Assembly: GCF_035582795.1 (NCBI RefSeq)
Contig: NC_134368.1
Span: 496,001-560,000, forward strand
Source: Mycteria americana
Taxonomy: Eukaryota > Chordata > Aves > Ciconiiformes > Ciconiidae
Direction of reading: 5' to 3'
DNA length: 64,000 nt
The notes beneath the pieces are model-generated. The model saw nothing but the letters and a program-made list of their open reading frames with translations, had not been told where the DNA came from and did no database searches. This document shows positions 36,661 to 55,689 of the stretch, in pieces; position 1 is the first letter of the stretch; each line of letters opens with the position of its first letter. Made by a program: the position numbers and the translations under genes.

Positions 36661-37091
36661 CCTGCCCGCTTCCAGGCCCCGGGGTCCCCTGTCCCCGGGG
36701 TGTCCCCTGTCCCCGGGGTGTCCCCTGCCGCCATCCCAGGATGACACGCCCCCAGCACCCCGGGGGTCCCTGGTCCCCCCTGTCCCCAGCACGGGGCCCT
36801 CCTGCCCTGGGCACCCGCGATGCCCCTGTCCCCAAGGTGTCCCCCGGGATGCCCCGGGACAGCTCCGGGCCGGCCCCGGGCCCCTCCCGCGGGCGGAGCG
36901 GGCACTGCCGGGCGGCGGGCATCGCCCGGGCACGCGCGCACACGTGGACGCGGGTGTGCAGGCGCATGCGGGCACGTGCGCGTACGTGAACTTGCATGCA
37001 CGGCCACGCGCACGCAGGCAACGCAGGCTTGCGCGGGCACGCACGCACGCACGCACATACACCCCCCACGCGGCTTGCCCACGGCGCTCTC

Positions 37092-37097
37092 TTTATT
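37092..37097 (-). terminator. Poly(A) signal of NAT8-like copy 1
   Basis: AATAAA on the - strand about 240 bp after the stop codon. A CG/CA-rich stretch with gcacgcacgcacgcac lies just upstream of it on the + strand (36925-37060). Confidence 0.8.
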
Positions 37098-37337
37098 TCT
37101 CGCCGCTGGAAAACTAGGAAAGGCCCCGGCAGCCTGAGCAGGGACAGCCTCCGTCCCCCGCTGCCGACCCCACGTGGCGGTGCCTCGCGTGCCGGGGTCG
37201 GGCGTGCCGTGGTCAGGCGTGCCGCGGCGGTGCCTCGCGTGCCGGGGATGCTGCAGCGGTGCCTACCGTGCCGGGGCTAGCGTCAGCGGTGCCGCGGCGG
37301 TGCCTGGCGTGCTGGGGTTGGGGTGCCGCGGCGGTGC

Positions 37338-38024
37338 CTAGCGTGGCGGGGCTGCGGCGCGGCCGGGCAGGTCGCAGCGGTAGTGGAAGATGTGGAAGCA
37401 GAGGAGGCTGCCGAGCAGCGAGGGGCTGGAGGCGCCCACCTTCCTGAAGCCCTGGCCCTCGTAGAGCCGCTGGGCCGCCACCTGCACCATGGAGGTGGAG
37501 AGGACCACCGCCCCGTAGCCCCGTGCCCGGGCGAAGCGCAGCACCTCCCCGCAGAGCGCTTTGGAGACGCCCCGGCCCCGGTAGTCCCTGCTGACCGACA
37601 TTCGCTTCAGCTCCAGGGCCACCCCTCTCTCGGCCGGGTCTTGCGGCGCTGTCACGGCCACCATGCCCACCACGGCCCCCCCGGCCTCTGCCACCCAGAA
37701 GCAGGAGTCGGGCGCCCGCAGGTAGCTGGCGGAGATGTTGCGGAGGTCGGTGCTCAGCGCCTGGTGCACGTAGGAGGTGCTGAAGGAGCGGACCAGGAGC
37801 CAGGTGGCCACCAGCGCCAGCGCCACGGCCCCCAGCCCCAGCACCCAGTAGCCGGCAGCTGCCCGCGCTGCCACAAAGAGGACCAGCAGCCCCAGCTGCG
37901 CCCGTGCCGAGCGCAGGACGTGGCGGTAGCCGGCCGGTGCGTGCTCCAAGATGCCGTGGGCGAAGAGGGTCCGCACGGCGTCGTAGTCCTGGTCCTGGTA
38001 CTGCCGGATGCGGTAGGATGCCAT
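37338..38024 (-). CDS. NAT8-like membrane N-acetyltransferase (GNAT), copy 1
   Basis: 228-aa member of the NAT8/CML family, ER or Golgi membrane GNAT enzymes that use acetyl-CoA (mammalian members act on cysteine S-conjugates or on protein lysines). Single coding exon, start MASYRIRQYQDQDYDAVRTL; an acceptor ctgccgcag just 5' of the ATG suggests an upstream non-coding exon. After a cytosolic N-terminus comes a two-pass hydrophobic hairpin (about residues 43-80), then the GNAT core with LELKRMSVSRDYRGRGVSKA, where R-G-R-G is the acetyl-CoA loop, and a C-terminal FHIFHYRCDL. It neighbours a second paralogue at 40829-41497. The exact orthology to mammalian NAT8, NAT8B or NAT8L was not resolved. 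Confidence 0.9.
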   Translation of the reverse strand: MASYRIRQYQDQDYDAVRTLFAHGILEHAPAGYRHVLRSARAQLGLLVLFVAARAAAGYWVLGLGAVALALVATWLLVRSFSTSYVHQALSTDLRNISASYLRAPDSCFWVAEAGGAVVGMVAVTAPQDPAERGVALELKRMSVSRDYRGRGVSKALCGEVLRFARARGYGAVVLSTSMVQVAAQRLYEGQGFRKVGASSPSLLGSLLCFHIFHYRCDLPGRAAAPPR

Positions 38025-38039
38025 GGGCTGTTGGCACCT

Positions 38040-40240
38040 GCGGCATGGCACGGGGGTGTCAGGGCAGCGCCCGCCTCGGACGGGGACCCCCGGAGTATCC
38101 CCAGACCCCATCGCTGGGATGGCACAGCCGGCAAACGGGCAGGGATCGCTGCCCGAGCACCGTGCAGCTGCGGTAGCTCCCGTCGGCTGGGCACCAGCCT
38201 GCGCCCCGCATTGCCCCGCCGGCACAATTCCCCTCGTCTCACCAAAAATCACCATCGCCAGCCTGGCCTGGGGTGGGCATCTGGGAATCCCGTCCTCCCG
38301 GCCCCTTGTGCGGTTCCTGCCCCGACCCCCCCCTCACTCCTCCTCCCGCCCCCTCTTTCCCCTCGGGACCCCATGAACCCCTCCAAGCATCGCCCCTCTC
38401 GTCCCGGTTTTCCCTGCTCCCCCCAGGGCTGGAGCACCGGCCATGCCGCGGCCGGTCCCACGCAGGGGTCCCTGTGAAGGCAGGGGCGAAGGGGGCCGGG
38501 GGTCCCGTCTCCCCCTTGATGGGACCCCAGAGATTCACCCCACCCGCCCCAGGCTGCAGGGAGCGGGTTCGGGCTGGGACACCCAGGAGGGGGGAGCAGG
38601 GCCTGGGGGGGACGAAGGGAAGACCGGGAGGATGTGGGGGTGCCTGCCCCCCCTGCTCCCCGAGCAGCCCCGGGCCCCCGGCACTCACCGGCGGCGGTGC
38701 CGGCTCCCACGGCACAACGAAACCCGGGCAGAGGCGGGCAGCTGCCTGTCCTTTGCCCCGTGGTGCCGCGGCGGGAGCAGGACAAAGGGACACGGGGGGG
38801 CTGACGGACACAGAAACCCGCGGGGGCTGCTCGGGACGCGCCGTGGGCTTGTGCCCCTGCTTGCGGTGGGGGCTGAGCCACCCTGGGCACGGGGACCCCG
38901 GGCGGGGACGGCTCCCCCTGCCCCAGGGAAGGGGTTGGGGGCCCTGAGCTGCCGAAAACCCCGCGGGGGTCTGCACTGGCCTCGTCACTGGGGGCTAAGG
39001 GGGAGCGTGGCCTCAGCCCCCCCCCCCTCCCGGGGTCCCGGCACCCCACACCCCCCCCGCCTGCTGCTACCGGCTCTGCCGCTCCTCAAACCGGGGACCG
39101 CGGCTGTGCAGGTCCTTCGGGCAAACGAGGGGGGGGGGGGGGGTCCCTCGCCAGACCCTGGGGGTCTGGCAGCCCCCCCCTGCACGGGGGGAGGCCTTTG
39201 CTTCCCGCAGCCCCGGCGCTGGCCTGTGCCGATGGCTCCCACCGCTGCCGCAGAAAGATGCCGGCTGCGCTCAGCTCATCGTTCAGCAACCCTTGGGGGG
39301 GGGGGGGACTCGCCCAGCTTTTTTTTTGGGGGGTGGGGGGGGTCTGGTGACAGCACTGGGCTGTACCCACCAGCACGGCCCTTACCCAGGCTGACGGTGG
39401 CTCCGGGGACACGGCAAGCGCAGGCGCCGAAGAGGAAGTGCCGCCCCTGCCGATGCCGGGATGCTGCCATAAACTGAGCCCTGAGAAGGTTGTGGGGTCA
39501 CGCTCAGCCTTGGCTGGGTGAATGGCGGGGGGGCCACTTCTGCGTGGGGACGGGGGTCCCGGGCAGTGGCGGGGGACGGGCAGAGCCCGTCCCCCGCCAC
39601 TGCCCGGGACCCCCGTCCCCACCAAATGGAGGAGATGCTTTGGCACTGGACCCCCGCAGCGGGGGAAGCCCTTGGCGGGGGGGGGGGGGGAATCCCGGCA
39701 CATTTAAGCCCTCGGCCAGCCCCCTCCACCCTGAGCTCCCCTTTGGGGGGGGACGACACAGGCTGAGCCCCACGGACGGCACCCACCCAGCCCAGCCCCA
39801 CCGGGGACTTTGCCTGGACCCAACCGCAGGCAAGCGGCGGTGCCCGGTGCTGCCAGGCTCCCTGCCAGGGGGCTGGGGCTTGGTTTATGGCCAAGTCATC
39901 TTTCATCCCTCGAGCGAAGACCGTCGCGGTCCAAAGCGGGGCCACAAGGAGCCCTTGGGGACGGCCAGCCCCCAGGAGCGGGTGTCCTCACCCCGGGGGA
40001 CCAGCTGGCAACCGGCTGACCACCGTCCCCTGCCCAAAGACGCCCACTGGCACAGGGGGAAACGTGGGAGGGTTGTCCCCGTGGGCTTACGGTGACGCTC
40101 CGTGGGTGCAGGTCCTGGACCCTTCCCGTGGGGATGCCGCAGGGGTCCTTGCAGTGCCGGGGACCCTCATCACCCCGCTGGCGTGGCCACCCCGGGACCC
40201 TGCGCCAGCGCGGGAAGAACGACCCAGCCCAGCGCTGCGG
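38040..40240. other. GC-rich spacer between the two NAT8-like genes
   Basis: Apart from the likely 5' non-coding exon(s) of the 37338-38024 gene and the palindrome at 39544-39622, I see no gene. Several poly-G runs occur (39130-39143, 39297-39307, 39678-39691). Confidence 0.5.
39544..39622. repeat. Perfect inverted repeat, 38-bp arms, 3-nt loop
   Basis: Left arm 39544-39581 and right arm 39585-39622 are exact reverse complements, starting gtggggacgggggtcccg; the loop is aga. Either strand would fold into a very stable GC-rich hairpin. It lies between the two NAT8-like genes, outside any recognised exon. Confidence 0.95.
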
Positions 40241-40247
40241 ATGGTCC

Positions 40248-40253
40248 TTTATT
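40248..40253 (-). terminator. Poly(A) signal of NAT8-like copy 2
   Basis: AATAAA on the - strand, about 580 bp after the stop codon, giving a long GC-rich 3' UTR. Confidence 0.75.
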
Positions 40254-40828
40254 TCTCCACCCTGTACGAGGGCAGCGCCCGACCCGCAGGCACCCCGGAG
40301 CGGCCGGAGGGCGGGGGACACGGCCGGGGGTCTCCCTCAGGCAGCCACGTGCCGCCCAGGGGACGCGGGGGCACCAGGGCCCGGCAGAGCACGGCCTCCC
40401 CCCGGGAAACCCCTCCCGGGGGGCCGAACCCCCTGCGCAGGGCTTGGTGGGGAGCGGTGCGGCACCTCCACCTCCCGGCGGGGTGGCGGTGGCTCCCCGG
40501 CCCCTCCTCTGCGCCCCGCAGACCCCCCGCCGCGCGTGGCACGAGGGTCCCTACCCCCCGTGCCGCCCCCGCGCCGGCGTGCAGCACACTCCCTGAGAAG
40601 CAACGCCTGCACGGTGCTGCGGCAAGGCACGAGCCGGGGCAGACCCAGCGCCCCGCGGCAGCGCCGTGTCCGGCAGGCACGGTCAAGAGCAGCAGCCCAC
40701 GGCACAGCCAGCGCGGCAGGGCTCCGGGCACAGGCTCCCTCCGCGCCCCTCGGCCCCAGGCGGGGCCGACGCCTGGCCGTGCCGGCGCCCGGGCGCGATG
40801 CCCGCCCTCCCCGGGGCTGCCGCGGGGC

Positions 40829-41497
40829 TCAGGGCGTGCCGGACAGGTCGTAGCGGTAGGTGGTGACGGTGCAGTTGGCCAGGTGGCCGTAGGCGGTGGG
40901 CAGGACGTAGCGGCGGTGCCGGCGGAAGCCCAGGCGCTCGTAGAGGGCGCGAGCCTCGTGCTGCACCATCAGCGTGTTGAGCACCACGGCCCGGCAGCCG
41001 CGCTGCCGCGCGAAGGCCAGCGCGGTACGGCCCAGCGCCGTGGCGATGCCCAGGCCCCGGTAGTCCTTCCGCACCGACATCCTCTTCAACACCAGCTCCC
41101 CCTCGGCGCCGTCGTCGGCCGGCCGCACGCCCACCGTGCCCACCACCCGCTCGTCCGCCTCCGCCACCCAGAACCGGGCGCCGGCGCTCTCGGCGTAGGC
41201 GGCCCCGATGTCCCGCAGGTCGTCCCCGAGGCAGCGGTCGATGTAGGTGCTCCAGGCGCAGCCCAGGAGGTGCCGGGCCAGGGCCAGCAGCAGGGTGAGG
41301 GCCAGGACGGGCAGCAGGAGGGAGCGGGCGCTGGCCAGCAGCAGGCAGAAGGTGCAGCCCAGCGCCAGCAGCACCCAGGGCTGCCGCAGCACGTGCAGGC
41401 ACAGCGCCGGCGCGTGCTCGCTCATGCCGGTGGCGAAGACCTCGCGCGCGGCCTCCGAGTCCTCGTCGCGGTACGGCCGGATCCGGTACTCCGCCAT
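40829..41497 (-). CDS. NAT8-like membrane N-acetyltransferase (GNAT), copy 2
   Basis: 222-aa paralogue of the gene at 37338-38024, same strand, single coding exon, start MAEYRIRPYRDEDSEAAREV. It has the same plan: N-terminal segment ending MSEHAPALCLHVL, a hydrophobic two-pass hairpin (about residues 40-80), then the GNAT core VLKRMSVRKDYRGLGIATAL with the Y-R-G-L-G-I-A acetyl-CoA loop and QHEARALYERLGFRR. It ends in a TVTTYRYDL strand. An acceptor cccgccccag immediately upstream of the ATG suggests a 5' non-coding exon. The overall identity to copy 1 is moderate, so this is an old duplication. Confidence 0.9.
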   Translation of the reverse strand: MAEYRIRPYRDEDSEAAREVFATGMSEHAPALCLHVLRQPWVLLALGCTFCLLLASARSLLLPVLALTLLLALARHLLGCAWSTYIDRCLGDDLRDIGAAYAESAGARFWVAEADERVVGTVGVRPADDGAEGELVLKRMSVRKDYRGLGIATALGRTALAFARQRGCRAVVLNTLMVQHEARALYERLGFRRHRRYVLPTAYGHLANCTVTTYRYDLSGTP

Positions 41498-42086
41498 GCT
41501 GCGCGCTGGGGCGGGAGCGGGGGGGCTCAGCCCCGCGGACCCCCCGCCCCACAGCCCACCCCACCCCCCCCGCAGGCGCCCCGCGGCCCTGTCCTGCCCC
41601 CCCCCCCAGGGATCCTTCCCCACCCCCCGCAGTGACCCCGCACGCCTCCCCCCCAGTCCGCCCCCCCGCACCCCGCGGGCCCCCCCCCGCCCCCCCGGCC
41701 CCGCCCCCGCTCACCGCGCCCTCCGCCCGCACCCGCGCCGCCGCCAGCGCCCGCCTGACGCTGAGAGGGCTCGCGCCCCATTGGCCGCCGCGCCTTCCGG
41801 GGACACGCCCCTCCCGCCGCCACGAGCCAATAGGCGCCCAGCGAGGGGCGGCGGGGCGGACCCGCGGAGGGGACGGGGGACGGGGGCGGGACAGCTGGTC
41901 ACGTGGATTGGAGGCGGGAGTGGGCGTGCGGACGGGGCGGAGCAAAGGGGCGGAGCCAGGGCGTGGAGGCGGGACCTCCTTCTGCGGAGGCGCCATTGAC
42001 CTTCAGGGCAAGGGGTGGGCGGGGCCTCCGGAGGGGCGGGGTTTGCTGGGGGCCCCGGGCTGGGCTGGGCTGGGGCGGGACCCGTC

Positions 42087-42143
42087 CCGCTCCCGCTCCC
42101 GCTCCCGCTCCCGCTCCCGCTCTCGTCCCGTCCCGTCCCGTCC
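42087..42143. repeat. (CCCGCT)n and (CCCGT)n simple repeat
   Basis: Six CCCGCT units followed by four CCCGT-type units in the spacer between CPXM1 and the NAT8-like gene. The spacer 41500-42215 otherwise shows CCAAT/ATTGG sites (41778, 41826) of the NAT8-like promoter region and no gene. Confidence 0.9.
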
Positions 42144-42216
42144 CCCGCCGGCCCGGGCAGCACCGGCCCCGCGACAGAGCCCGCCGCAGGCGCAGGCGCA
42201 GGGGCAGCACAGCGGC

Positions 42217-42222
42217 TTTACT
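42217..42222 (-). terminator. CPXM1: CPXM1 variant poly(A) signal AGTAAA
   Basis: AGTAAA on the - strand about 125 bp after the stop codon. No canonical AATAAA is present nearby, so this variant hexamer is the best candidate. Confidence 0.5.
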
Positions 42223-42343
42223 GGGAGGCGTCCCGCACAGCGGCGACGCAGGGAGCACCCGCTCCGCACCCGGCCCCCGCGGGCCCCCGCGCCTTCCCGG
42301 CCCCGCCGCCGGCGCGGGCTGCGGCCCCGGCCCCGGCCCCCGG

Positions 42344-50402
<8,059 letters not shown>

Positions 50403-50640
50403 GGCCGCGGCGGAGCGGAGCGGAGCGGCCCCCGGCCCTGCCTGCCCGGCGCTGCCCGCCCCGGCCCTCCCCCGCCGCTCTCGCCGCCCCTCCCCGCCCC
50501 CGCCCCCCGCGCCCCCCGCCCGCTCCCGCCCGGCCGGGACCCCCGGGGGGCGGCACCGGGGCCGTGGCGGAGCCGGGCCGGTCACGGACGCCCCCCCGGG
50601 CCCCGGGTGGGCTCCCACCCCCGCGGGCTCTCTTCTCTCC
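50403..50640 (-). promoter_or_regulatory. CPXM1: CPXM1 CpG-island promoter region
   Basis: CpG-dense GC-rich sequence directly upstream of the CPXM1 ATG at 50402. No TATA box seen. Transcription start not resolvable by eye. Confidence 0.45.
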
Positions 50641-50779
50641 CGCTGAGCCCGTCGCTGGCCCCAGCAGGCGAAGTGCCTCTGCCCGCACCCCTGCCCGCAG
50701 CGCTGCGCCGGGCCGGGCAGGGTGGCAGGGCCGGGGTCCCGCCGGGTGCCCGGGGGTCTGCGGAGGGGTTGGGTAAAAA

Positions 50780-50803
50780 TGCCCCCCCCCCCCCCCCCCC
50801 CCC
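50780..50803. repeat. Poly-C run
   Basis: About 23 consecutive C, interrupted by nothing visible. Length is likely variable or uncertain in the assembly. Confidence 0.85.
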
Positions 50804-50872
50804 GTGTCACCAGCTGCTCCGAGAGACCCTCGAACAGGGGACACCGGGTCCTGCCTGCTCACCCTGCAGTCC

Positions 50873-51075
50873 CTGCACCGTGTCCCCCACAGTCCTTGCA
50901 CCGTGTCCCCACCGTGTCTGCACCATGTCCCTGCTGTCCCCAGCACCATATCCCCACTGTCCTTGCACCCTGCAGCGTCCCTGCCACCCTTGCACCATGT
51001 CCCCACCATCCCCAGCACCGTGTCCCCACTGTCCCCAGCACCCTGCAGTGTCCCCGGCAGTGTCCCCTCTGCCCC
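50873..51075. repeat. Degenerate minisatellite (ccttgcaccgtgtccccac units)
   Basis: Seven or so diverged copies of a roughly 28-bp unit, tgtccccac.gtcc..gcacc, between CPXM1 and the downstream small gene. No coding role. Confidence 0.75.
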
Positions 51076-51079
51076 AGCA

Positions 51080-54000
51080 CAGCCGGTGTCTGACCCTGCT
51101 CCCGGGGCTGAAGGGGAGCAGCCGCTCGGCACCCCAGGGCCGATCCTGCCGGCAGCCCCCGGCATCGCTGCGCAGGGGAGGGGGCTGCTGGGCACCGGCA
51201 GGATGAGGCCCCAGGGGTTGTGGCCGCTCGCTGGCCACAGGAAAGCCCACAGTCCCTTCCTCCCCGCGTGCGGCAGCGTGCCGGGGCGCTGGGCTGCGGC
51301 CAGGCGGCTGCGGGGCAGCCGGACACGGGGCTGGTGGGTGCCCACCGTCCCCCAGTGCTGCCCACTGTCCCTCGGTGCTGCCAGCCGTCCCCGGTGCTGC
51401 CCGTGCCTGCCGGGGAACGCGCCCCGGCTCTGCGGGGCTGTTCCCGGAGCGGTGCCTGCACATGGCCCTTTGCTGCCACCCTTGCAGGAACGCCTGAGCT
51501 GCTTACGCAGCAGTTCTGGGAACAAAACCCTCCCTGGCTGGGATCAGCTGCTTGGCGTGTCCCCCCCCAGCCCACTCCCACTCCCCCCAGGCCATCCTGG
51601 GGTGGCCGCGGCTGCACCCCGTGCCGGGGGGGGGTGCGCTGGGCGATGCGTGGGCCCTGTGCTGTGCTGCCCTGGCCCCCGGCTGCTCCTGGCCCCGGCT
51701 CCCCCCTGCCAGGAGACCCCCAGCGTTTCCGGGCCGAACCTGGCCGTGCTCCCCGCCAACGCGGCCGGAGGCAGCTGGAGCGGCTCAGCCCTTTCCGACA
51801 GCGAGGGCAGGGAGAGTTGCGGGGGGCTCCGCCATCCCTGCCTCGCCGCAGCCGTCAGTGCCGCCGGCCGAGCCTGGGGACCCGGGAGGCCCCGGGAACC
51901 GCCTGCGCGGAGCAGAGCCTGCTCGGGCTTCGCAGCCAAGTCCCGGCGCAGAGCAGGCGCCAAGCAGAGGGATCCAGCCCTGGCCCCCGGCCCTGCCAAG
52001 CGGCGGGGACGCCCTGCCTGGTGCCCTGCCTGGGAGGGACCCCGGGGGAAGGTGGTGCCCACAGTGCCCGGTGCCCCAGGGTATTCCTGGTGGGACCACG
52101 GGCCGGGGCACCAGGCACAGGCGCTGCCGGACGGCTGTGCCAGCACCGCGGTAGGTGTGAGCGGGCCCTGCCCTGCCCCAGGTCACCTCCCTGCCGTGCC
52201 TCCCCTGGCAGCTCCGGCTGAAGCCTGCGGTGAGGTTTGAGGGGTGCGTGGTGCTGGAGCCGCTGGCCGGGCAGCGCTGGACTCGCTTCCCTGTGCTCCC
52301 TGAAAGCCCGGACTGCGCAGGCAGCGCCAGGCTCGGCACCGCCCGGGCTGCCACCACGGGCAAGGAGTGAAGCACCGCAAGGACGGAGGCGCGGGCAGGG
52401 GCCGTCAGCCCGGTGGGGTGCCCAGGGTGGGAGGTGGGGGTCCGGGTGGGAGTGCCCAGGGGTCACGGTCACACCAAGGGGGAAGGTCTCTGGGTCCTGC
52501 CTCTCCCCCCACCCAGAGCGGGATCCTCCAAAAAGCCATGACTGTGCTGCTGGCACTGCCGCCTACCTCCCATGAGCTCATTTTCCACCCCAAAAGGACT
52601 TTCCCGGCCTGACTTTTACTTCTTTTATTGGGATTTTCTACAGCCTCCAGCCGCAGGGCTGGGCCGAGGGGGTGGGAGGGAGCGGGCTGCGCTCAGGCCA
52701 CCGGCACCCTTTGGTGACAGCTCTGCATTCACCCGGCTCGTGCCCGGCTGGAGTGGGCAGGGGAGCGGAGCTGGCAGCTCAGGGCGCTGGTCCCATCCCC
52801 ATCCCCGTCCCCGTCCCCATCCCTGTCCCCTCTGCCAGGTCCCTGTGGGGCTGTCCCAGAGCCCGCTGCAGCCCGTGGCACTCGCAGCCAGCCCAGGACC
52901 CCCGGATCCCCATGCCCAGGGGCCGCAGAGGCAGCGCAGGACTCGGGGTGGTGCGGGAGGCTGCGTGGCCACCCGGCCGCTGCACGGCTGCACGCTCCTC
53001 CCGGGTGAGAGCAGCCCTCCCGGGACGGGCCAGCACCGAGAGGGGCTGTGCTCGGCTGAGGGGGGAGTGGGACGGGGTCCTCCAGCCCTGCAGCACCCAG
53101 AGGTGCTCCCATGGGACGGGGTCCTCCGTCCCAGCAGCGCCTGGGGACGTTCATTCCACATCACTGGCCGAGAGCGGGGGACGGCTGGGACCAGACCGGC
53201 GCTGGCGCGGGGCCCCGATGTCTGGCGCGCAGGATGATGCTTTGTTTCATGCCTGTCTCGGGGGGCTGGATGGTGGGAAGGGTTTTGCTATGAGCTGAGC
53301 CATCTCCCGCATCCTGCCGAGAGCTCTGGAAAGGGGCCAGGAGGGGAGGCCGCGCTCGCTGGCATGATTCAGCCCCCATGTGATGGGACTTTCTAGGTTT
53401 GCTGAAGACCTCTCTGCACCCTCCCGGCTGGGGTGCTGGGCGCAGTGCCTGGCTCCAGGGCAGGAGAGGCCAGCTGGGCTGGCCCCACTCCCGGCTTCCC
53501 GGGCCAAGGCACACAGCTCGGCAGGCTCCGGCTCTCCGATTCAGCCCCACTCAGCACTTCCAGGGATGTTATGAATTTCCCCATGCAGCTTGGCTCGGAG
53601 TCAAGCCGGCCGCGTCCGCACCGCCGGCAGCTGCCAGCTCCCACTGCGGGACATGCCTTAAAGGCGCCGTAGCCTGTCCTGGCAGGGACGTCGCTGGATG
53701 GCTGCCGCGGACCCCCCTGGCACCCCGCAGCCGGAGCGGGCGTGGCAGCGGGGCCAAACCCACCAACTCGGCATTGGAGCTGATGGCACCACCGGTGCCG
53801 GTGCTCCTGGGAAGGTCTGCTGTGGAGAAGCCCCCCTGGGATCCCTAGTGCCGGGGTGTCCCAAAAGGGGGGGGGGTCTCCCTCGGGGTGGAATGGCTGA
53901 ACACCGCGTTCCCACGCTGGGTCCCGCAGCGCCCTGCCCCCAGGGATGCCGGTGCCTTGCACCCAGTGCCGGTGCTGCCGCCTGCCTGGCTCGCTGCCCC

Positions 54001-54840
54001 GAGCTGCCCCGGCACGGGAACCACAGGCTGCGGCTGAGGCTGGGGCTGCCAGCCAAGGCAAACGCTTTGGCAGCTTCCGGGCTGGCCACGGGGCTTGTGC
54101 CCAAACCGCCCGGCCGTGCCACATCCACCCGGTGGTGCCCGGGCGGGTGGCTAAGTGCTCGGGTGCGCAGGCCGGGTGAGGGGTCCCAGGGCTGGGGGAA
54201 GGGTCCCCGGGCCAGCCTGGCCCCGTTTCTCCTTGTCCCTGTCCTGGCAGTGCCCCGTCCCACGGTGGGGGGACACGGGCTCCGCGGGCGGGCAGCGTGG
54301 GACAGAGCCCTCCTGCGTCCCCCGCGCTGGCGGGGACGGAGGCGGTGGCTGCGCGCGTGTGTGGTGTCACTGTGGTCTGGGGAGGGGCGAGGGGCTGCGA
54401 GGTGCTTTGCAAGGGGAGCTCGGGGCTGGCCCTGGCCACTGCTGCCCCGCACCAAGTGCCACAGCCCTCTGCCCACGCCTGCTCCGCAGAACCTCGGCGT
54501 GGGGGCAAGAGGGGCCGGCAGCCGCCCGGGTCCTGCCATGGCCCCCTGGCCCCAGGGAGGCCGGGCTGCAGGGCTGTCCCCTCCCTGGGGACGGCGTCAC
54601 CCCAGAAGCCCCGGTTGTGACCACCCTCTCTGCTGTCCCAGCCGGGACCTGGCCGTGCCGGGCTGGGGGGACGCTGCTGGCCACAGGATCAGCCCCAGGA
54701 CCCCAGTAGGAGCAGAGCTGCGTGTGTATCAGCCCGAGCAGGGGCTGGAGGTGCCGGGGGGGGGTCTCAGGTGCTGGACACCCTCTGGGAGCATCCCTGG
54801 GGGGCTTCCCAGCTGCAGCGCAGGCGATGCTCCACGGCTC
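51080..54840. other. GC-rich intergenic stretch without recognised gene
   Basis: Reading frames here are long only because stops are rare in GC-rich DNA; none resembles a known family. A lone AATAAA on the - strand at 52629-52624, in an AT-richer patch, could mark the end of an unrecognised minus-strand transcript. A (CCCCAT/CCCCGT)n patch lies at 52793-52828. Confidence 0.5.
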
Positions 54841-54886
54841 GGTGTCTCTGCAGGACGGATGCGGCTCCTGGGGCTGCGCAGGCACG

Positions 54887-55036
54887 ATGGGGCTGCACGG
54901 CAAGAACCAGCGGCTACTGGAGGTGGTGGCCTGCGCTGTCCTGGCCTGCTGCCTCTGCCAGGCAAACCTCTTCTTCTTCTACCTGCTCCTGCTCCTGCCC
55001 CTCATCTTCCTCTTTGAAGAGCCCATCAGAGGATGA
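54887..55036 (+). CDS. Candidate 49-aa single-pass membrane micropeptide
   Basis: Reads MGLHGKNQRLLEVV, then a long hydrophobic run rich in Ala, Cys, Leu and Phe (about residues 13-42, including NLFFFYLLLLLPL), ending EEPIRG. A splice acceptor tctctgcag at 54845-54853 precedes it, and a variant poly(A) hexamer AATACA at 55067-55072 follows the stop by 30 bp with a GT-rich tract behind it. That arrangement (acceptor, compact coding exon, poly(A)) is that of a last exon of a small gene. I do not recognise the family. The upstream exon was not identified. It could also be a chance open frame. Confidence 0.4.
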   Translation: MGLHGKNQRLLEVVACAVLACCLCQANLFFFYLLLLLPLIFLFEEPIRG

Positions 55037-55689
55037 GGATGGCCCCGGATCTTGCTTGTGCTGCTCAATACAGAGCCCTGCCCTTGCCAGCTCAGTGTCT
55101 TTGCTGGGTGCGGGTGGAAGGGTGGATGTGGGCACCCCGCTCCTGCAGCAGCTCTGTGCCCCCCCTGCTCCTCCCTGCAGCCCGTCCTGCTCCCGGGACC
55201 TGCGGACCCGGGACCATCTCCTCCACCTCCGTGGTGCCGGGTCAGTAGCCAGGGACGGGACTCGGCACTGACGGGGTCCTGCCTGGGGATGGTCTAAGCA
55301 GGACTGGCTCCAGAATCGGTCCCTCCAACCCCCTGGGCTCTGCCTGGCCCCATTCTGCTCCCCATGGGCAGCTGCAGTGGGTGATCCCCCCAAAAGTGGC
55401 TGTTGCATGGGGTGGGTGGGGGACCACGGCGGGGGGAGAGTCGGGAGCGGCGGGGTCCTGCCCAGGGACGTGCTGGAAGGGCCAGGCAGCCTCCTGGGTG
55501 CAGGGGTTAGCCCCGTGCCCAGCTTCTGCCCCTTGTAGCCCCGGTGGTGCCGGGGCAGAGGGCAGGAGGCCCCGAGTGCTCTGCTCTGCGCGGGCTCCGC
55601 TTGGACACCTAGGACCCCGCAAAGGGACAGACCCAAAAAGGGAAGCCCAGGGGACCAGTGGCAGGATCAGAGGACATCCATGTGGCTTT

